From assembly GCA_020740775.1 (NCBI GenBank), contig JAHEWK010000040.1:1-64000 (forward strand): a stretch of DNA of 64,000 nucleotides. Direction: 5' to 3'. Position 1 is the stretch's first letter, and every line of letters starts with the position of its first letter. The DNA is from Ilyonectria destructans. Its lineage: Eukaryota; Ascomycota; Sordariomycetes; Hypocreales; Nectriaceae. Under the pieces are notes generated by a model, which saw only the letters and a program-made list of their open reading frames with translations, searched no databases and was not told the DNA's origin. The position numbers were made by a program, and so were the translations under genes. Below, one piece after another: positions 41,301 through 50,891 of the stretch.

Positions 41301-43285
41301 CTCACGTCAAATTGGGCGAGCCTGCGGAGACATCCCCAAGCGGTCTTCTAGATTTACTTGGATGTTCGGAAGACTCACTGGTCGAATTATGGGTACGCAC
41401 ATACAGGCAAATGGAGCCCTATACTGCTGACTGCCCGCGAAGCGGCACCAAGCTTATGCACATCATATCGAGATACGGATTAACAAAGCTGGCTTCATGC
41501 CTGCTACAGGATTGTGGTGAAACCGGCGCTCTTGTGAACGTGCAAGACAGCTGGGGCAGAACACCGCTCTCGTGGGCCGCCGGGAGCGGAAACGAGGCGG
41601 TGGTCAAGATGCTCCTCGACACGGGCAAGGTAGATGTCGACGCGAGAGACATAGAGGATAGCCGATCGCCGCTCTCGTGGGCCGCTTGGAACGGAAACGA
41701 GGCGGTGGTCAAGATGCTCCTCGACACGGGCAAGGTCGATGTCGACACGAGAGATAAGAATGGCCGATCACCGCTCTCGTGGGCCGCTTGCAACGGAAAC
41801 GAGGCGGTGGTCAAGATGCTCCTCGATACGGGCATGGTTGACGTCGACTCAAGAGACAAGTACGGCCGATCGCCGCTTTCGTGGGCCGCCGGGAGCGGAA
41901 ATGAGGCGGTGGTCAAGATGCTCCTCGATACGGGCAAGGTCGATGTCGACACGAGAGATAAGAATGGCCGATCGCCGCTCTCATGGGCCGCCGGGAGCGG
42001 AAACGAGGAGGTGGTCAAGATGCTCCTCGACACGGGCAAGGTCGATATCGACTCGAGAGATAAGGATGGCACATCGCCGCTTTCGTGGGCCGCTTGGAAC
42101 GGAAACGAGGCGGTGGTCAAGATGCTCCTCGATACGGGCATGGTCGACGTCGACGCGAGAGATAAAGAGTACGGCCAGACACCGCTCTCGTGGGCCGCTG
42201 AGAACGGAAACGAGGCGGTGGTTAAGATGCTCCTCAACGCAGGCAAGGTCGACGTCGACGCAAGAGATAAGAATGGCCGATCGCCGCTCTCGTGGGCTGC
42301 TGAGGAGGGAAATGAGGCGGTGTTCAAGATGCTCCTCGATACGGGCAAGGTCGATATCGACTCGAGAGATAAAGAGTACGGCCAGACACCGCTCTCGTGG
42401 GCCGCCGAGAATGGAAATGAGGCGGTGGTCAAGATGCTCCTCGACACAGGTAAGGCCGATGTTAACTCGAGAGATAACAATGGCCGATTGCCGCTCTCGT
42501 GGGCTGCCGAGAAGGGACGCGAAGCGGTGGTCAAGATGCTTCTCGACACAGGCATAGTCGACGTCAACGCGAGAGATAAGAATGGCCGATTGCCGCTCTC
42601 TTGGGCCATCGAGGGCGGAAACGAGGCGGCGGTGAGGCTGCTCCTCGACACGGGCAAGGCCGATGTTGACGCGAGAGATAAGAATGGCCGATCGCCGCTC
42701 TCGTGGGCCGCCAAGAAGGGACATAAGGGCAAGTATAGTGGAATCCCGCCTCCGTTGGCCGCCTGGAACGGACACAAGGCGGTGGTCAAGATGCTCCTCG
42801 ACACGGGCAAGGTCGATATCGACTCGAGAGATAAAGAGTACGGCCAGACACCGCTCTCGTGGGCCGCTTGGAACGGAAACGAGGCGGTGGTCAAGATGCT
42901 CCTCGATACGGGCATGGCCGACGTCGACGCGAGAGATAAGAATGGCAGAATACCGCTCTCGTGGGCCGCTTGGAACGGAAATCAGGCGGTGGTCAAGATG
43001 CTCCTCGACACAGGCAAGGCCGATGTCGACACGAGAGATAACAATGGCCGATTGCCGCTCTCGTGGGCTGCCGAGAAGGGACGCGAAGCGGTGGTCAAGA
43101 TGCTTCTCGACACGGGCAAGGTCGACATGGCTGCGGAAGATGTATGCGGTCTGACTGCATCTCAATTCGCGGACTTTAATCATGATACAAGGATAGATGA
43201 CTTATTACTAGCACGGGGGGCCCCGACTATACCTGACTTCTACGGCCTACAGGCTTTATTCGCCGAACCCTCAAGTACTATCTGA
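38316..43285 (+). CDS. Esterase-NACHT-ankyrin NLR
   Basis: Six exons: 38316-38863, 38912-39137, 39182-39241, 39289-39576, 39627(or 39648)-39870 and 39921-43285, about 1570 residues. The N-terminus has one membrane-type hydrophobic stretch and a doubled SLTLRIDDIPADHTD segment. An alpha/beta-hydrolase domain follows (VPGLGSHALGSW, then GHSLGG near residue 270). Next is the NACHT domain (Walker A GKPGSGKST near 515, Walker B ILFIDALDEC near 620), then about 15 ankyrin repeats. The acceptor at 39626 leaves a TAG at 39645-39647 where Trp is expected. Using that tag as acceptor instead removes the stop and 7 codons in frame, so the gene may still function. It is a candidate incompatibility or immunity receptor: the hydrolase would be the effector and the ankyrins the sensor. 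Confidence 0.8.
41545..43180 (+). repeat. Ankyrin-coding tandem array, ~102-105 bp unit
   Basis: About 15 units of 34-35 codons built on GRSPLSWAAxxGNEAVVKMLLDTGKVDVDxRD. Units are nearly identical outside a few positions (AA followed by GS, WN, EN or EK; and K/M before VD). Unit 12 is aberrant: an insertion of about 17 codons (HKGKYSGIPPPLAAWNG) looks like a partial duplication or shifted recombination. The last unit is divergent. Other reading frames stay open because the unit length is a multiple of three. Confidence 0.95.
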
Positions 43286-44812
43286 TATGATGCTCTCCAC
43301 CTGGTTCAGGATTTTCCAGTATTATTTGATGTTTAGGCAGTCTCTGAAAGTCCTAATAGAAGTGCTTTACGCAACCTGTGTGCCAATCCTTAAGCTGTTC
43401 TTCTGATGATCTTGATCTTAAAGTTCAGGCAAGAACCTTTTACGGACTCGTTACGAACTGCGTATGGCAGTTCTGTTCTTCGTTACTTCAGGCTAATTGC
43501 TACAGTGGCCTCAATGACGCTAGAAAGGGCGACGAGGAAGGGACCATGACTCAAGATGCTGGTGTGCATTTGGTCCAGTCGTAGTGGTAGACAGTTTATG
43601 AGAGCTTTGACACAGAAACGTGGAGTATCATGCATCAATTCACGACACCCATGCTCTGCCCTACGGCTGCTTCGCTCCCCCATGTCCGCTGCCGTCCGTC
43701 CCCTGTCCTTCGCGTTTTGACAAGTAAATATTTCGATCTCTTCGCTATGGTCTTTGACACGCTCCCGCCAGCTTTTCTGTTTATTCGACCTCTCCAAAAC
43801 AGATGACATTACCTCAGACGAAATGACCAGATCCAGTGGAGCTTTGTCGGCGTGTATGATTAGAAACTTCACAGGTGAGGGCAACGACAAAGTACTAACA
43901 ATGGAAAGCGGCCCAGTTTTGAGATCTCAACGTCAAAATACGGGAGTACCAAAAGTGGGACCACGTACGAGACTAAATAGAGCACTACTACCAAGGTTTT
44001 GTCTCGCCGGTGAGATTGAAGACTTCAAAGATGGCCGGCGCAAATCTCATTTTCTTAACATCACACCGCACAATGACAGCTTGGATGGACGTTAGTACGC
44101 TGTAGCTGACCCTCCTGACTGTGGGACAGCTGGAGCGGGCGCTGGGGTTGCTTCGGCCACAGGGAGCGGCAGAGGCAAGATTTTCGGCTCGGAATCCGTG
44201 GCCATGTCATTCTATCTTGAGTAATCGATAGTCATGAAGAGCAGCCCAATGTTTACTACTTGACGAAGACTCAGATGGAAGAAGTTTGATGCTTAAAAAT
44301 ATAGAGATGAGGTCACGAAACGGGGTCAACTGCAATGCCACCGAACGCGGGGTCTGAGCTGTAAGCTAGCGCCTGTGGGCAGCGTCTCAAACCCCAAAAG
44401 ACATGAAACTGGTCATACGCAGACGCTACCAGCGCCAGTAGTCACCTGCCCAGGGCCTCCCAATCGCTATAAAACTTAGTGCCTCGGCACCCACGGCCAC
44501 ATTCTCTCCTTTCCTCCTTTCCCTTCAAACAGACACCTGCAAGGACGCCCACAACTGCCAAAGGCATACCTACCCCGCCTACTTGGTATACAAACGCGCA
44601 TGCTGAGCTTTACAATACTGTGCTTGTCAGCCTCGTTCCTTCGCAAGACAAGTGCTTGTGTGGGGTTATTTTTTTCACAAGGCAAAGTGCCTTGCTTCTC
44701 AGGCTCGTTCCGAAAGGCATTGGCGGACCCCGTAGGGGACTGGTCTCCTGTTTGAGTGGTGACCTGCCTGCGAACGCGAATCTGTTGGCTTCGCCAGGTA
44801 AGCTCGGGCCAC
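43286..44812. other. Intergenic
   Basis: Holds an uncharacterised 135-codon minus-strand frame (43483-43890) and a 113-codon plus-strand frame overlapping it (43754-44095). Neither has a known domain. The end (about 44800-44930) contains the dispersed GAGGAACGAAAGG-type block seen also at 36.4 kb. A TATA-like ctataaaac lies at 44467. Confidence 0.4.
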
Positions 44813-45285
44813 CTAACGGTCCGTGCGAGGTACCTTCACCACAATCGCCGCACCACAATCGCCGCGCCACATTGACGCGCCACAGTCATAAATGCCTTGA
44901 GGAACGAAAGGTTCTTCCTTCCGTGCCTTGACTTGCTGTCCTCTGGACGATGCCTTTTCCTGCAGTTGTTTGAGGAAGCCTGCGGCTTGGTCCTCGAGAC
45001 GCTCGCGCCGATGGTCTGCCTCCAGAGTCACAACCAAGCTTTGAACACTCTTCATCGGTTCGCCAAGACGGTCCCCGATGTGATGCCTCATCTCGAAGCC
45101 ATCAGGGTATTGTCTGCCGAGATCATATTGAATAACACTCTTGCTAATGACGACATCGCCAAGCAACATCTCTTGATCCGTTGCAGTAATTGGCGCGCCA
45201 CCACAGACTCCGGTCAGGAGGACCAACCTCAACTTTGGAAAGCTCGACCGGAGATTAGAAACCGCGGTGGCGGCATGCAGGCTAT
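44813..45285 (-). pseudogene. Nucleoside-phosphorylase-like domain fragment
   Basis: The minus-strand frame reads LHAATAVSNLRSSFPK (just upstream) and RLVLLTGVCGGAP, then LLGDVVISKSVIQYDLGRQYPDGFEM and ERLEDQAAGFLKQLQ. This is part of the fungal phosphorylase-like domain usually found N-terminal in NLRs, but of a different subfamily from the one at 33245-35631. It begins immediately downstream of the HET gene and lacks its catalytic N-terminal strand and any following NACHT domain. It is a fragment. Confidence 0.7.
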
Positions 45286-47291
45286 ATGAGTGTCACTATC
45301 TCAGGTTTCGGAGTGTCTCTGGTAGAGCCCGCAAATATCTCACCAAACATGAATCCATCAAGGAAAGATTCCCCCCTTACTTCCATATTACCACCTTGAG
45401 TCTCGTCGGTCGGTGAGAGAACAATTGGAACGCTGCAGCCAGCTATCACCCATATCTCGTCGCCTGCCCTGCATTGCTCCCGAGCAAGTCCGATATATCC
45501 CTTTTTTGTGACAAACGGTTGCCACGACAGCAAACGTTTCATCCTAATGAACGATCTTTTACATGCTTCTTTGTCAGTTAGGCTAGATCCAAGGCCAAGC
45601 TCTTCTAATTGCCTGCCCAGCTTCGAGCCCTTGCACCAGTGATAGAACATGGTTGGAACGACATCCGATGAAGGTACGGGGTCCAGGTAAACACCAAGTA
45701 GGCTCAAAGTGCGCGCAAACGCTTCAGCCTGGCTCTCGCTGTTGGCGTATGCCGTATTTTCATCATCAGTTGCTGATTTCATCCAAAAGTCGAAATACTG
45801 CTGAAACAGCATGGAGTTCGGGTCCGATAACTCGGCATGTCGACTTTGGTGGCAGAAGTCTCCCAGGGCTCGGATTTTATCGATGAGGATTCCTGACACT
45901 GCCAGCTCGTTTCCGTTGAAAGAAAATTCAACGGCCATCGAACCAGGTGCGTTGAAAATCCCGTCATGATCCACTCCGTGAAGACCCAAACAACGCCGAA
46001 GGTGTGTTGAATGCCAATTAGGCACCCAAGATGGGCCCCGAGAAGGTCGATGTGGCATATGCGACGCTCCCGAGCCTATATGGTCTCTTTGCGCAGGCGT
46101 ACAGAGACCCAGAAATTCCAAACTGTTGTAGAGACGAGCATGCGTTTCGACAGAGATCCTGAAAATCTCCTCTGGTTCCAGGTCGTATCGAATTGGATTG
46201 CCGGAAGCCTCTTCCAGGCTGCAAAGACCGAGCAGTCCGTATACCTGGTCATGCGCCATAGTAGCTCGGGTTGAACGCAAGTTCTCCAGTAGCCACAGGA
46301 GGTTCCGGTGATCCCGGCCGTCGCAGAGCGTTTGTTTTAGTTGCCTTAGAACCAGGATTGGTCTGATTGAGCCAATAGTTGCAACATTGAGTATCTTCAT
46401 GTCCTTCGGTCGAGCGACCAGTGCGCTGGTCGCGAGGTCGACCCCACTGAATAGGTCGTCCATAGTCATCACATCCGAGCCGCAAAGAAAGACTGCCTCC
46501 TTTGGAATGACTGCTTCTTGAACAACCCATCTCCTGTGAAACCAATCGCACGCTAGAAGACGTTTGAGAGCGTCCCAGCCGAGGGGGTCGAACAGTGTCC
46601 AAAGCTTATCTTCGCTGGTGTGTGGCCTAGCCTTGGCAATCTGACGGAGATAATGAAACGCATAAAGAAGATGGCTGTCTGACTCATTGATCCAGATAAT
46701 GACCGATTTCGCCTGTGAATATATGCGTCGCATAAGCGGAATTTGAGATGCCTTCTCGCCCACGTCCATCTGATTGATGCAAGCCATATCTATCCACATG
46801 GGGAGTATTGACCCATTGCTCCAGAGTTGAGGTAGAGTGGTGGAGTCATGGCAAAGCAGAGACAGCAGAAGAGACTCGAGATTTCTTGAGATTGGCACGT
46901 CCCTGTTTCCACAACCCGATTCAAGATGCATGAGAGCCTCTGCCTTTTCGTGTCCCCAAACATGAGATACCGAGACAAATGGAGGCGTATCATCGATAGA
47001 CACACGTCTCAGCTGACCAGAAAGCATTCCGGAACTGGTCGCTGGTAGAAGGTCCAGGAGACGGATCTCCTTGGTTGGCGCGCTGAGGCAATAATGATTC
47101 GAAGCGATCATCATAGCTGAAATATTGTGTTCAGGCTTCGACTTGACTTGGTTTTGGTCCATGGATTTTGAGGTAATTTTGCTCTGCGGGGTGCTGGATG
47201 GATTTATCAGACGGACAGAGAGCGAGCGAATAGTTGTTGTTCCGGTCCCACACAGCCTGCATGGCTGAACTGAACTGATATTGGCTCTCAA
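45282..47291 (-). CDS. HET-domain (heterokaryon incompatibility) protein
   Basis: An intact single-exon frame of 669 codons. The HET signature is clear: PPFVSVSHVWG near residue 105, LPMWIDMACINQMDVGEKASQIPLMRRIYSQA near 165-195, WFHRRWVVQEAV near 245-255, then a long C-terminal region including DQVYGLLGL. HET domains trigger cell death on non-self fusion in filamentous fungi; the C-terminal part probably sets specificity. An internal Met (about codon 44, MDQNQ) is an equally likely start, since the first 43 residues are poorly conserved in type. There are no stops or frameshifts. It sits between NLR-type genes, consistent with a recognition-gene cluster. Confidence 0.9.
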   Translation of the reverse strand: MRANISSVQPCRLCGTGTTTIRSLSVRLINPSSTPQSKITSKSMDQNQVKSKPEHNISAMMIASNHYCLSAPTKEIRLLDLLPATSSGMLSGQLRRVSIDDTPPFVSVSHVWGHEKAEALMHLESGCGNRDVPISRNLESLLLSLLCHDSTTLPQLWSNGSILPMWIDMACINQMDVGEKASQIPLMRRIYSQAKSVIIWINESDSHLLYAFHYLRQIAKARPHTSEDKLWTLFDPLGWDALKRLLACDWFHRRWVVQEAVIPKEAVFLCGSDVMTMDDLFSGVDLATSALVARPKDMKILNVATIGSIRPILVLRQLKQTLCDGRDHRNLLWLLENLRSTRATMAHDQVYGLLGLCSLEEASGNPIRYDLEPEEIFRISVETHARLYNSLEFLGLCTPAQRDHIGSGASHMPHRPSRGPSWVPNWHSTHLRRCLGLHGVDHDGIFNAPGSMAVEFSFNGNELAVSGILIDKIRALGDFCHQSRHAELSDPNSMLFQQYFDFWMKSATDDENTAYANSESQAEAFARTLSLLGVYLDPVPSSDVVPTMFYHWCKGSKLGRQLEELGLGSSLTDKEACKRSFIRMKRLLSWQPFVTKKGYIGLAREQCRAGDEIWVIAGCSVPIVLSPTDETQGGNMEVRGESFLDGFMFGEIFAGSTRDTPKPEIVTLI

Positions 47292-47364
47292 CCGCGTTGT
47301 GTCAGAGGAATAAAGTAAGCCCGGCCCGGGCTGCCTCAGGCTCCGTGAATGCCGCAGCCGTGAC

Positions 47365-47662
47365 TAGGGATGGATTTAAAGCTGCATCATTACATAAAAT
47401 GCGCTTTTTGCAAAAGTTAAGGGTACCCCAAAGTATTACTATAGCCAGTGTTAATCAGGCATTATTTCCCATTCTATATTAGGCTTAGAGTATTCCAAAA
47501 CGGGCTTAGTGCATATGATCAAGATAATCCTGATTCCAGCCTCCATTTCTCCACAGCCTTGGTCAGCTTCAGTCATGGGTAGTTATATGGGAATAAAATA
47601 CTGCTTCAATATAATAAAATGCAGCTTAATACACATGTGTATTATGCACGTGCCCATCCCTA
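47365..47662. mobile_element. 298-bp hAT-type MITE
   Basis: Begins TAGGGATGG and ends CCATCCCTA. It is flanked by a perfect 8-bp direct repeat, GCCGTGAC (47357-47364 and 47663-47670), the target-duplication length of hAT elements. Internally, AAGCTGCAT near the left and ATGCAGCTT near the right extend the inverted symmetry. There is no coding capacity. Its termini differ from those of hAT-1 and hAT-2, so a different transposase mobilised it. Confidence 0.85.
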
Positions 47663-47670
47663 GCCGTGAC

Positions 47671-48434
47671 GGCCTCAAGGGAGGCTGGGCAAGCGAACAC
47701 AGACACAACATATCATCAATTGATCAATTGCGCCATAATGGCATAACGGTATTTGTGATATTATATACCTGGATAATCACTTCTATAAGAATAAGCGGAT
47801 ACCCTAAACCTTTGCCTAAAATGGCGCAGCTGGTTAATCCAACACAAGATCCCAAAGCAGCGTTAAGCAAGTTCTTTTCTCGCTCCAATGAACTTCAAAT
47901 CTTCTTCACTCTCCAGCTGCAATCTCACATTGCTTATCGACACGTTGCGAAACATGACATGTGCAGCTTCTCTTAATAATCACCAGGATACCTTAGGCAT
48001 GTCTGCATTGACTACGCCGCGGCGCATGCAGTCCCATTAAAAAATGCCGCTTCGCCAAGCACCCATATCATAGCCCGCGACCACCCCATCTCACCTCTAG
48101 TTCAACACCTCTTTTGTCCCGCCGATGTTCTCGTATTGCCAGCTTCGTTCCTCAAGGCTCCTTTGCGCAAACCGCGACCGGTTTGCCTTCTCCTGTGGAG
48201 AAACGTGCCGGAGCACAAGGCGCAGGATGACAGCGAGGATGTGACTCCACAACGCCGAAAAGTGTGCAGGAATCATACTCTCTACTTGAAACCGCACCGA
48301 TGACCCGCTAGAACTAGGAGGATCAAGATGACGGGTTAGTCAAGCAATAAGCGATACTTCATCTATCGCAGGCTAACCTGCATGCAGAAGAGAGACAGCA
48401 TCGAACCCGCCTTCCACGCACAGATGATGGCGAC
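47671..48434. other. Intergenic, no supported gene
   Basis: Only short frames. A 66-codon minus-strand frame (48097-48297) has a hydrophobic stretch but no recognisable family. Confidence 0.35.
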
Positions 48435-48735
48435 GGGGAAATCGTCTCGGCTAGGCCATGCCAGTAAGCTGTGATTACCAGTCAGATGCCGGAGAGACGG
48501 TGTTTGCATACTGGTAGCTGACGTTAAGCGTGTCGGCGCCTTACCAGCAGCAGGGCGTTACCAGTCGCGAATAGCTAGGACGTATGGTGTAAGCTTCTAT
48601 GGGATGGACACCAGTAAGCTGCCCCCAGGAAAGCAAAGATGGTGTACGGCAGGCGCGTTACCAGTAAGTCTTCCTTACTGGTACAGAGTTGCCACAGCAG
48701 GTGCGAGAGACTGGTAGCCCCATCTTACTAGTTAT
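48435..48735. repeat. Cluster of TACCAGTAAG / CTTACTGGTA motifs
   Basis: About nine direct and inverted copies of ACCAGTAAG or ACTGGTA-type motifs lie in 300 bp, including an inverted pair at about 48659-48684. The arrangement resembles the subterminal zone of a DNA transposon or a fold-back MITE. No clear outer ends or target duplication were found. It adjoins the 216-bp repeat at 48755. Confidence 0.5.
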
Positions 48736-48754
48736 CTGGTGTAGATCAACACAG

Positions 48755-48970
48755 TGTGAAAGGCCTCTAGTGAGTTGATTCAACTAACTAGTCCCTATGC
48801 TGTTTACTTTCAAGATGAAGAAAGGAAAGAATCTAAATACAAACTGGGTGCGTGAAGACGCGTTATATCTTCTTTAATATAGAAGATTCGAGAATCAACT
48901 CGATGGCGCTGTGGAGAAGAATTCGGGCTTGGCGGCAGAGCCGCCAGCCAAGTGGGCCTGACCCGTTACA
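48755..48970. mobile_element. 216-bp MITE-like repeat, copy 2
   Basis: Identical base for base, as far as I can read, to 29725-29940 and in the same orientation. No target duplication is evident (flanks cacag and gcacg). Its right ~75 bp provide the last codons and the stop of the minus-strand gene that ends at 48895. This copy therefore truncated that gene or supplied it with a new C-terminus. Confidence 0.85.
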
Positions 48971-50891
48971 GCACGAAGCCTAGGCAATATAGGTGGCAGT
49001 TGGCACGGCGCAATTTCCGAATTTGAGGTGTACGTGAAATGCTCCTCGCAAAGTATTGGGTAACTGGCGCCTTGAGGTTGGGTAATGCTAGGTGGCCAAT
49101 GAAATGTTGATGCTTGCATCACTTGCTCTCGTACTGGACTGTTCATAGGGTTGATAGGTGGTATAGGACTTGGCACAAGCATTCCAAATTGGCCACCTAT
49201 CGCCGGCGGCATGTTTTGGGGCGTCGCTGCTTGAGGATTGAGCGTGACAAGCGCAGACTCGCACAAGGCGATGGATTTGGTGCTTTGTAATTGATTAATC
49301 GGACAGAATTGCTCTGCCGAGCTCGTGAACGGCCTAGTTACTTCTGGGGATGTGTTCGGATTCGGAGCTGGGATTCGGAAATTATTGCCGTGCGAATGAT
49401 GATCCTCGACGTCGACAAGCTCCTCTGTGCTTGAACTGCTTATCGATATGACGTCGTTCCATGCCTCAGGCTGATGGTTGCTCGATCTTGTGAGACCTAA
49501 TCCAACGTCTTGCTTCGTCTCATTTACATCTTGCGATATAGGATTTTTCTCATTGACGGGGATTGGTATCCTGAGTGGCCAGGTTGGTGCTTCAGTTTCT
49601 TTGGAGGAGGGGTTATGACTGCTGTAAGCGAGTGCAGAACTCGAGGAAGGGATCTGTCGGCTCCATTGCTCTGTACATCCGGACATCAGTCCGTCAGCAA
49701 ATGTCTTAGGCAGTGCGTTGAAGTTCTCTGAAGAAGACACACCTTCTAACAGAATATTGAAATCGGTCGCAGTGTCCTCAGACGTTGTTTCAGCGCGCTT
49801 TCGAAGAAAGTCCCGTACAGAATTGCACTGTCGTACGAGGGAGGAGTCGGAACCTTGAACATCAAACGGCCGGAGATCTTCAGCACCCACCCACCCAACA
49901 AGGCCCCTGTTTGGAAACTCCGAGCCGTCCAAGTACATAACAGGGAACTGACGCTTCGCCACTAGAGGTCCGTCATCTTCGTATCCTTCTTGCCACACCA
50001 AGTCGTTGACGCTTTGATTATAGACATAGCATGCAGGCACACTATCTATGAGCCCCAGGATTTCAACTGCGTCTGGTACGCCAACGTTGTCGAGATGTCC
50101 AAGAGGGAGGAGAAGCACGGGACAGCGGTCCGTCGAACCTTTCCGATAGGCCAGGTAGAATTCACCGGGGATTGGTTCTGTGATCACTTCAACATCTGTG
50201 ACCTGCTGGCTGCTGCCGTCAGTCAGTAGGGCCTTGCCAGCTCGGCCCTGGCTTTCTTCAGTCTTCCGCGCTGGTGCTTTATAGACCGAGGTCGGGATAA
50301 GATCTCCCTGGGGCTCATTGTCCACCATATCCGCAGTTGGGTGCTTATGTTCCTTCTGAAGCGCCTCCAAAGCTGCAATATTGTTTTTCTCAGCCAGAAT
50401 CTTGTTACAATTCAATACCTTGACGCCGAGATGCTTGATAGCCACTGAGGGCTTTCGCGACATTCGGCCGTGCTGTTTGCCACCAAGATGCTTCGCAGCA
50501 CCCTTGATAGGGTGGTTTTTAAAGCTAAGGTCATGCTTGTCACATCGAAGGATATACCACGAACCGTCTCCCGCCGGAAATTGTACTATGATGTGCTTAA
50601 TTGTTGCGCGACCATCCTGAAAGACGTCTTCGAAGCTGATGGACCTCTTTGCGGTTCCAGTAAACCGTTTACTGCCAAGCCGACGGCGTTTCCCTTCGTT
50701 TGGGGAGTGCCAGGCACTGACCGGTTTCTGCTTGTGCTATATTGTTAGTCGAAGATCCAGGTCGGCAACGGGCACAGGATAATCACTGGGTTGACGTAGA
50801 TGACGGAGTCCTCTTCAATGTCTTCGCTCTGAGACCTTCCTACCGAGGTCTGCACCTGCTTGCATCGGCGCAAGGGGACGGTGATTGGCAT
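48895..50891 (-). CDS. Uncharacterised fungal nuclear-type protein with repeat-derived C-terminus
   Basis: Exon 1 is 50891-50787 and exon 2 is 50736-48895. The intron 50786-50737 has a weak GTGATT donor, a CTAAC branch site and a TATAG acceptor. Total 648 residues. Exon 2 has no in-frame ATG for ~90 codons yet reads coherent family-like sequence (IKHIIVQFPAGDGSWYILRCDKHDLSF, GAAKHLGGKQHGR), which supports the upstream exon. A second domain (about residues 215-330: GEFYLAYRKGS, VPACYVYNQSVNDLVWQEGYEDDG, GLVGWVGAEDLRPFD) is followed by a long Ser/Pro-rich disordered region. The first part resembles a Cys/His nuclear module of ascomycete proteins; no function is known. The last 25 codons come from the 216-bp repeat. 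Confidence 0.65.

Noticed and set aside
41419..43183. Long minus-strand and alternate-frame plus-strand open frames (up to 498 codons) over the ankyrin array
   Set aside because: The repeat unit is a multiple of three, so one open unit keeps every frame open. The ankyrin frame is the only one with a known fold.
38316..43285. Calling the esterase-NACHT-ankyrin NLR a definite pseudogene
   Set aside because: The only lesion is one TAG that an in-frame alternative acceptor can remove. All other exons join without error.
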